64,000 nt of DNA. Source: Salinibacterium sp. (lineage in GTDB: Bacteria; Actinomycetota; Actinomycetes; Actinomycetales; Microbacteriaceae). The notes under the pieces were generated by a model. The model ran no database searches, was not told the DNA's origin, and saw only the letters and a list, made by a program, of their open reading frames with translations. Where the stretch lies: the NCBI GenBank assembly GCA_019638845.1, contig JAHBSZ010000001.1, forward strand, positions 186,001-250,000, read 5' to 3'. Numbering within the stretch: the stretch's first letter is position 1; every line of letters begins with the position of its first letter. The translations under genes and the position numbers were made by a program. Positions 16,609-24,300 of this stretch are shown piece after piece.

Positions 16609-18929
16609 GGTCCGGTCTTTCTCTCTCTGAAGAGCCTTCTGACACTATAACCGCCAAGCGATCGCAACGAGATTCGCGCCCTGAGCCGCTGCCACCTGGT
16701 CAAGCCCGCGTCGAGGGAGGCCTGAAGTTCGTCGACTGCTCGCCACACGCTGTCTGCGTCGGAGTCGACGGGATCATCGGGCGCAAAGTTCGCGCGGTCG
16801 GCAACCGCCGCGAGAACCTGCGATTGCATTCCGCCCGCAATCGACGCCACCTCGCTTCGAGTTGCGGTTGCGGCGGGACTCAGCCCGTGATCAACGACGG
16901 AATCCTCGAACTCTTGCCAGCCGCCACTTATTCGCTCGAGGGCGTTGGGGGCGTGCCGTCGGAGCCGGCGCCGTCGGATCTTCGCCGCGACGACGAGGAC
17001 AAACGGCGCGAGGATGATGCCCAGCACGAGCAACCCGATACCCACGCCGCGCGCGATCGCGAACAGCGCCTGAATCACGGGGTTGAGGTCGGGTGGAAGT
17101 TCCTGCTGACTGTCCGGAGTCGTCTGACGATCAACCCGCTCACTCTCCACGACCGGCGGGGGGACGATGGTTTGCGGTCGGGCGACCTGCGCGTTCTCCT
17201 GCGGGTCTTCCTCCGGGATGTCCCGCGCCTCAGGAGTGGGGTCGATCGCTACCCACCCGTACTGCGCGGTGTCCACCTCGATCCACGCGGAGACATCAGC
17301 GCCCGTTACCTCGCCCGACGTGGGAAGGAATCCCATCACGACACGCGAGGGGAAGCCCAAGTCGTCGGCCATGAGCGCGGCCACTACCGCATATTGCTCG
17401 GCGTCACCGATCATGCGCGGTGACGAGATGAGTTCGGCGAGCCGGTCAGCAGCGTGCCCCGAACGGCTGGCGGGCTCATCGGGTCCGACGCCGTGACTGA
17501 TGTACCCGTCGGTCTTCAAGCCCGCGAGCATCGCCACGAGGCGCTTTCCCGCACCCTCGATGCCCGTCGTGTACTCGTCGAGCTTGGCGGTGAGTTCGTC
17601 GGGAACATTCGTCGGGGCGGGCACGGTTGCCGATCCGGGTTCGAGACTCGCCAGTTGCGCAGTCGTGGGTTGGGCGGGAAGCACCGCATCGATTGTGTAC
17701 GTGTCGCCCTTTACCACTCCGCGAACGACAGCCGCCGTACCGGACGTGTCGTTGTAGTAGAACGCATCACGCAGCGCCGTGGCATCCGTACCGCCGAATG
17801 CGACTGACTCGAGCTTGCCGACGGTGGGAAGCCACACACCCGTATAGTCGCCCACCGTCACGGCCACCGTTACCTGGTCTCCTGTGACACGAGACTGGTC
17901 GACAGTCGAGGGAACGCGCGTGAACGAGCCGGAAAGACTCGAAACCGAATCGCTGCCCACCGCGTAGACCACGCCGTCGTAGCTGTCGAGCGTCGCTACC
18001 CGAAGGCGTGCTCCGGCGGGGAGACCACTCACCTGCAGGAGAACATCGCCGACCGTCGGGGGCTGCCAGTAGCTGCGGAATCCGGAGAGCGGGCTCACAT
18101 AGTCGCGCGGGTCGAAGGGTTGCTCCATCGACGTCCGTAGAACGGTGCGATCGGCGGCCGGCGGCACGACATCCACCGCGACCACCGCCGCCGCCACGCC
18201 AATGGCGAGAACCACAGCGGCACTCAGGACGGTCCGCAAACCGGAGAAGCCACTCTCGGCCGCGATCGGGAGGGCTGCCGACTGCGCGGAAAGCTGGCGG
18301 ATGGACTCGCGCCTGCGATACCACCGAAACCAGACGAGCCAGAACAGCACCCCCACGAGGAGAGCAAGCGGAGCAATGAGGGGGCGATCGGGGAAACGCG
18401 GTCCGAACGCCGTCGCGGCCAGGAAGAGCGCTACCGGAAACAAGACTGCCAGTTCGCCGAATCGGGCACGCAGTGCGACGGTCAGGCCGATCACCGTCGA
18501 GCCGAACACGAGGACCAGGGCGGGCACAAGCAGCGCCTGATAGTCCCCCACGGGGAGTGAGATGGTCAGGAGTTGCTTCCACCCGAGCGCGACGCCGGCC
18601 ACCAGATCGAGGAATCCGCCGAGCGTGGGCAGCACCCCGAACTGGGCTTTGCCCGGTACCGCCAGTGGCACGCCGATGACGAGAAATGCCGCGACCGACG
18701 TGAGTAAGACGGTCACCGATGACCAACGGAATTCGGCACCGACGATGGCGATAGCCGTGCCGACGGCAAGGGCAACACCCACAAGGATGATGAGTGATGT
18801 GCTGCGGTAGATCGGCCACAGCGCAGTTGATGCGACAACCGTGGTCAGCCACAGCATGGCGGTGTTCATCGCGATGAAGGCGATTCCGGTCGACCGCCGC
18901 CGGCGGCGCTGACGTAGGGGGGTACTCAC
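16605..18929 (-). CDS. Polytopic transglutaminase-fold protein, catalytic Cys and His absent
   Basis: 774 residues from GTG 18927-18929, chosen because it forms a GTGA overlap with the DUF58 stop; an upstream in-frame start would add an Arg-rich segment lying inside that gene. About seven membrane helices (17-253), an extracellular part with the transglutaminase-like core near 440-570, one more helix near 655-680 and a cytoplasmic tail. This is the TgpA-type layout that goes with MoxR and DUF58. In the core the usual GxC is GDAEQYA (Ala510 instead of Cys), the usual HAW is SAWIEV (Ser547 instead of His), while Asp563 in AIDPTP remains. It should therefore not be a peptidase or transglutaminase and may act as a scaffold. 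Confidence 0.85.
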   Translation of the reverse strand: MSTPLRQRRRRRSTGIAFIAMNTAMLWLTTVVASTALWPIYRSTSLIILVGVALAVGTAIAIVGAEFRWSSVTVLLTSVAAFLVIGVPLAVPGKAQFGVLPTLGGFLDLVAGVALGWKQLLTISLPVGDYQALLVPALVLVFGSTVIGLTVALRARFGELAVLFPVALFLAATAFGPRFPDRPLIAPLALLVGVLFWLVWFRWYRRRESIRQLSAQSAALPIAAESGFSGLRTVLSAAVVLAIGVAAAVVAVDVVPPAADRTVLRTSMEQPFDPRDYVSPLSGFRSYWQPPTVGDVLLQVSGLPAGARLRVATLDSYDGVVYAVGSDSVSSLSGSFTRVPSTVDQSRVTGDQVTVAVTVGDYTGVWLPTVGKLESVAFGGTDATALRDAFYYNDTSGTAAVVRGVVKGDTYTIDAVLPAQPTTAQLASLEPGSATVPAPTNVPDELTAKLDEYTTGIEGAGKRLVAMLAGLKTDGYISHGVGPDEPASRSGHAADRLAELISSPRMIGDAEQYAVVAALMADDLGFPSRVVMGFLPTSGEVTGADVSAWIEVDTAQYGWVAIDPTPEARDIPEEDPQENAQVARPQTIVPPPVVESERVDRQTTPDSQQELPPDLNPVIQALFAIARGVGIGLLVLGIILAPFVLVVAAKIRRRRLRRHAPNALERISGGWQEFEDSVVDHGLSPAATATRSEVASIAGGMQSQVLAAVADRANFAPDDPVDSDADSVWRAVDELQASLDAGLTRWQRLRARISLRSLGGYSVRRLFRERKTGP

Positions 18930-20362
18930 GCGGCCGCCGATCGCGCAAGTGACTTCTGCAGATCCTCGAGGAAGCCGATCGTGAGCACGCTGAGGCCCGC
19001 CACCCGGCGCAGCCCAGGCGGGCGATCCGGGTCGCAGACGACGGCGACGACGTCGACATCGGCGGGAAACTTGGTTGACGCGGCACGGAGCTCTTGCGGA
19101 GTGGCACCCGACCCGCACACGAGGAACGCGACGGAGACGCCACCCGCCTGCTCACCCGTCACGCGCGCGACATCGGTGATCGTCAACGCTGTGTCGATGC
19201 GCTCGACCACCGCGAGATCGTCAAGCAGCCGGGTCCGCGTCAAGGTCGACAGCAGTTTGACCGCGAATACCTTGCGCTTGGCAAACTGCGGGGTGACTTC
19301 ACTCGCGACGACGGTTACGGTACGGGCATCCCGGATGGCTCGTGCCCCGAGTGAACCCGCGACGCTCACCGCCATCTCGAACTCTTCATCGCTCGCGTAA
19401 TCCGAACTCGCGAGGCTCAGGGCGATCACAAGATGGCTGCGTCGGGTTTCCTCGAACTGCCTCACCATGTAGGTTCCGGTACGCGCCGTGGACTTCCAAT
19501 GGATGTACCGGCGCTCGTCGCCCGGAAGATATTCCCGTAGTGCATGGAAAGATACGTCGTTGTTCGAGAGATCGCGGGTTGGATTTCCCTCGAGGTCGCG
19601 GATGAATCCGGTGCTCATGCTCGGAATACTGATGGTTCGAGGATGCACGAACACCTCGGCGACGTCTGTCCACACCAGCTCGCGGCGCACGATACCGATG
19701 GGGTCTGCACGAACCGTTCGCACCGGGCCGACCGGAATCACCCCGCGGCGCAGGGTGGGGATCGAGAACTCGTGGTCGAATGTCGCCCCTCGCGCAAGAC
19801 CCGGAAGCGCGGCCGCAGCGAGCCCCGCGCCCACGGGGACCTCGACAGTCACGCCGAAGGTGCGCCTACGACCTGGATTGCTGACGGCGACTTCGCCCAC
19901 CGCGCGCTCCCCCGCGACAACGCGGTTGTGGGGAATTCGTAGCTCAATGACGATCGAACTACGACCGATGAGATAGATGAAGGCAATGACGATCAGGGCG
20001 GCAAGCGCGAACGCTACGACGATGAGTTCCACCCACCCCACCCCGTAGCCAACAGCAAGTGCGACCGGGAGAACTGCGAGAACCGACCAACCGAGCGGGG
20101 TGATGACCCCGGCGAGTCTGCCAAACACTCGCGACGCGAGTACCCGCGCGGCGGCGAAGAAGCGCACTGTTGCGATCACCGCATCAGCAAGGAATCCCGT
20201 GCGGTCACCCACGATGCGCGTGCGCGCATTCGTGAGTCCCTGAGTTCCTGTCGTCGTGAAGTGCGCGTCGATACGCGCGCTCGAGACGACCTGCGCGCCC
20301 GAGGCCTTGACGGCCTTGTCCTGCGCGGTCTTCTTCTTCCCTGCCGTCGTGGGGCTGGCCAT
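18926..20362 (-). CDS. DUF58 domain protein (MoxR partner)
   Basis: 478 residues from the ATG at 20360-20362 (TGATG with the MoxR stop); a GTG one codon earlier would give a GTGA overlap and is equally possible. A charged N-terminus is followed by two membrane helices (about 90-132) and the DUF58 core, whose signature is LREYLPGDERRYIHWKSTAR, with a VWA-like C-terminal domain (SHLVIALSLASSD). DUF58 proteins sit beside MoxR ATPases and are thought to help assemble or mature membrane or surface complexes. Here they lie between the giant surface protein and the transglutaminase-fold protein. Confidence 0.85.
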   Translation of the reverse strand: MASPTTAGKKKTAQDKAVKASGAQVVSSARIDAHFTTTGTQGLTNARTRIVGDRTGFLADAVIATVRFFAAARVLASRVFGRLAGVITPLGWSVLAVLPVALAVGYGVGWVELIVVAFALAALIVIAFIYLIGRSSIVIELRIPHNRVVAGERAVGEVAVSNPGRRRTFGVTVEVPVGAGLAAAALPGLARGATFDHEFSIPTLRRGVIPVGPVRTVRADPIGIVRRELVWTDVAEVFVHPRTISIPSMSTGFIRDLEGNPTRDLSNNDVSFHALREYLPGDERRYIHWKSTARTGTYMVRQFEETRRSHLVIALSLASSDYASDEEFEMAVSVAGSLGARAIRDARTVTVVASEVTPQFAKRKVFAVKLLSTLTRTRLLDDLAVVERIDTALTITDVARVTGEQAGGVSVAFLVCGSGATPQELRAASTKFPADVDVVAVVCDPDRPPGLRRVAGLSVLTIGFLEDLQKSLARSAAA

Positions 20363-21333
20363 CACACGGCTTGTCGTTCGCTGGGCGGTGGCGTTTCGAT
20401 GAGGATCTGGCTCATGATGCTCGGCGCGGTAACCCCGTCGAATTCGGCCTCGGCGTCGATGACCAACCGGTGAGCGAGCACGGGTTCGGCAAGCGCTTTG
20501 ACATCATCAGGAATCACGTAGTGGCGCCCACTCGCGGCGGCGAGAGTCTTCGCGGTGCGCACGAGCGCGAGTGCGCCACGAACGCTCGCGCCGAGGCGCA
20601 CCTCGGTTGCGGTGCGGGTCGCCTCGACGATCCGGCTCACGTAATCGTTGATGGTGGGGTCGACATGCACGGTGCGCGCGAGCTGGGCCATCTCGTTGAC
20701 GACCTCTGCCGTGACGATGGGCGGGACGATCGTTTCGTGCGCTTTGACTCCGGCACCCTCGAGTATCCGCACGGTGGACGAGTGATCGGGGTACCCGATG
20801 GACGCCTTCATCAGGAACCTGTCCAACTGCGCCTCAGGCAAGCGATAGGTGCCCGCCTGCTCGATCGGGTTCTGGGTAGCGATAACCATGAACGGAGCGC
20901 CGACCGGGTGACTCACCCCGTCGACCGTGACATGGGCTTCTTCCATGACCTCGAGGAGTGCGGATTGCGTCTTCGGGCTTGCGCGGTTGATCTCGTCGGC
21001 GAGCACGATGTTGGCAAAGATCGGCCCCGGATGAAACTCGAACTCGCCCCCGCCCTGGTTGTAGATGCTCACGCCCGTGATGTCGCCCGGCAGCAGATCC
21101 GGCGTGAACTGGATGCGGCTGCTCGTGCCCGCCACGCTCTGTGCCATCGCACGCGCAAATGACGTCTTGCCGGTGCCGGGAAAGTCCTCGAGCAAGAGAT
21201 GCCCATCGCTCAGAAGAGCCGTGAACCCCAACCGGATCACGAACGTCTTGCCCAGGAGCACCTGGTCGACGTTCGCGACGAGCCGATTGAAGATATCGGA
21301 GAACCAGGTCGCCTGCTCGGGTGTCATGGTCAT
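20362..21333 (-). CDS. MoxR-family AAA+ ATPase
   Basis: 323 residues. Walker A FPGTGKTS, Walker B IVLADEINRASP, sensor 1 ATQNPIEQ and the arginine finger region QLDRFLMK are all present, in the normal MoxR length. Such ATPases act as chaperones for VWA/DUF58-type partners. The ATG at 21331-21333 has a strong AGGAAAGAAG site upstream, and it lies 31 nt after the giant-protein stop. It overlaps the DUF58 start, so the two are made together. Confidence 0.92.
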   Translation of the reverse strand: MTMTPEQATWFSDIFNRLVANVDQVLLGKTFVIRLGFTALLSDGHLLLEDFPGTGKTSFARAMAQSVAGTSSRIQFTPDLLPGDITGVSIYNQGGGEFEFHPGPIFANIVLADEINRASPKTQSALLEVMEEAHVTVDGVSHPVGAPFMVIATQNPIEQAGTYRLPEAQLDRFLMKASIGYPDHSSTVRILEGAGVKAHETIVPPIVTAEVVNEMAQLARTVHVDPTINDYVSRIVEATRTATEVRLGASVRGALALVRTAKTLAAASGRHYVIPDDVKALAEPVLAHRLVIDAEAEFDGVTAPSIMSQILIETPPPSERQAV

Positions 21334-21364
21334 GCTGCTTCTTTCCTAGAAATGATCTGACTCA

Positions 21365-24300
21365 TCAGATTTGGCTTCCGCGGTAGGTGATGTCGTAGAA
21401 AGTTCCGTTGGCGCCGACCCTAATGGTCAGGTAGGCGTCTCCGAGGGCCCCAGCGTCGGCGTGGCACTCGGTCACGCCGCCGGCGGGAGCAAATGTGCCG
21501 CCGGGACCTGAACCACACGCGTACTCGATCGACGTGTAGCCACTGCCGGCGGGCAAGCCCAACCAGCGGAAGGTGCCGCTGGCTGGCGACAACGGGTTGT
21601 TGTCGTTCACGAACTGGAGGCCCGAGAGCCGTGGATCGACCGGCACGCCGAGCGGCTGAGGACTCGAGGCAACGGCCTGACAGACCGGCACACCGTCATA
21701 CGTGCGACAGGCGCGGGCCGTGATCGAGACCGACTGGCCGTACTGCGTGCTGTCGGCCGCGATGAATCCATTGAGGCTCACCGGACCGTACTCCGTGCCG
21801 CCATTGAGTCGGTAATAGATCGAATCGGCGCTGCCGAGCGACGAGCTGCCCGCTGTGCCGCCCGTGAAGACGAAATCGAAGGTGCTCCCGTTTGCTGACG
21901 GACCTGAGACCGTGACATTGGTGATGACGGGTGGTGGCGTGTGCGCGACGACTGCGCCGCTCGCGGTGCAGCCCTGGCCGTTGAATGCGAACACGACGAG
22001 GGTGTATGTCGCATTGGCGGAGAGCCCCGAGAAGACCGCAGAAGTGCCGGTACCGGTCGACGCGATCGCCGCACCGTTAGCGGTGATCGTGCCATTCGCG
22101 GCGCAGGTGGGAGGCGCGCCCGTATAGGCGGCAGCGGTGTACGCCGTGATCGGACGACCGTTGTCGTTGAATACTCCGGCCCAGCCGAGGGCGACCGACG
22201 TGTCGCTCTGAACAGTTGCGCTCGGAGAGGCGACGACGAGCGGCGGGCCCGCCGGCACGCCGGAGACGGGTTCGCTCGTGTTCCACACCGAGAGGGCAGT
22301 GAGCGCTGCGTTTCGCGCGCTCACCGTGTAGGTGACCGCGACCCCGTTGTCGAAGCTCCAGCCGAGGGTTGCCGTGTTGACTGCGCACGTGCCGCCGGAG
22401 CACACGGCCGGACTCACATCGCCCGAGAAGCCACCCACGACGAGGTGGTAACGGTCGACGGCAGAGCCACCGGATGGGGTCGATACTTGGTTCCATCGGA
22501 TGAGCAGCCCGTGGTCGAGCGGTGAGGACGAGAGTCCCGACGGGGCGGGCGGGATGATGTCCGACCACACGGGGTCGGCGAGGGTCACCGGGTCGGAATC
22601 GCCGATCGCATTCGTCGCAACCACCGTGACGCGGACGGCGTTCGCAGGCCCGTTTCCGGGAGTCGGGATCGTACACGTGGTGCCGGGGCAGTCGATCTCG
22701 CCCACAACTGTCGAACCCTGCGAGGTCGTGACCTTGTAGTTCGTGATCGGGGAGTTGTTGAACGAGCCCGCGTTCCACCGCATCGTGATCTGGCGGTCGG
22801 AGAATCCACTCGGAGCGAGGTTGGCGATCGGGTCCGGTCGGTCCTGCACCGAAACCGTGACGTTGCCCCATACGTAGCGACTCGGGTCGTTCGTGGCATC
22901 CGCGACTTGATATTGCAAGTTGACATCGACGGGGGTTGCCGTCTTGTCGATACTCACGGAGAGCTGTGAATTGTCCGCGCTCGGCACGATGGTGATGCCA
23001 GCGGGCACGGATGCGCCGTCCAGCCCGCGAATCGACAGTACGGTGAGCGGCTTGCCCGGGAACGGGTTCGTCGCTTGGTCGTTGGTGAGCACGTCGACTG
23101 TCGTCGTTCCGCCGCGGGTCGCGATCGCGAGATCCGGCGCAGGAATCAGCAGCGGTTTCGTCGAGGCGACGACGTGAAGCTCGATTCGCCCGGCACCGCC
23201 CTGGCTCACGGCATCCTTGACGCCCAGCGAGATGTTGGTGACCGTTCCCTTCGGGGCGCTCTCGTTTGCCCGGAGGGTGAGCATGTTGCCGTTCAGTGCG
23301 TAGTCGAACCCGACGGGCGTCGGCTCAAGAACTGAGTAGACGAGCTCGTCAAGGTCGTTCGGGTACGGATACGTCGTGAGCTTGAGAAGGTCGATCTCCT
23401 TCTCTTGTCCCGGCTCGAATTCGATGACCGCCCCACCGAACACCGGCGCCTGGTTGTCGCGAGGGAGCACCGTGATGGGCAGCACGATGATCGCTGTGCG
23501 GCCGGCGGGATCGCTCGCGGATGCGCCGTCCGTGACCTCGAAGGAGATGGATGCTGGGCCGAAGTACTTGTCGGCAGAGGTGTAGACGAGCGTGTCGTTG
23601 TCTACGACGAGGTCGTCGCCATTGGCGTGCGTCGCCTGAACGGTGCTCGAATCGGTCAACTTGACCTTCTTGCCGCCGACGGCGATGACGTAGTCATTGA
23701 TGTCGATGGTGAGCTGGTTCTCACTATTCACCCGCAGTGCCGGGGCGCGGCGATCGATCTGAGGCAGCGCGTCGTCGTACCCGGGAACCCGAATGAATCC
23801 GTAGCTGAAGATCTTCGGATCGTCGGGATGAGTGACACGGAAGGGGATGATCTGGCTTCGATTTCCGACAGTCACCTCGATCTTCTTGTCGTCGGTAACC
23901 CGCGCCACGCTCCCGTACCCGGTGTACACAGAGAGCCCGAGCGAACGGGAATCGCCGTCGGCGAAGAACACGTTCGCCAGCACATCGACGGTCACGCGGC
24001 TTTGATCGAGAACATCGGAGAGAGTGAGCACGCTGTCTGTTGCGATGGGATACGAGAGCGGTGCGTTGGCGTCGACAGTAACGCGGATGAAGTTCTGGCT
24101 CGTTCCTCCGCGGCTGTTCTCGATCTGGTAGATCACGCCATAGGTGCCCTCGGCGCTCGGCGGCGTGATGTCGACAACGTCGGTGCCGACGATCGTCGCG
24201 GTGGTCACCGGGTCGTTGGGCGTCGCCGCGACAATCTTGAGCGGACTGCCATCCGGATCGGAGTCATTAGCGAGGGCTTGCACCGACACCGTAATGCCGG

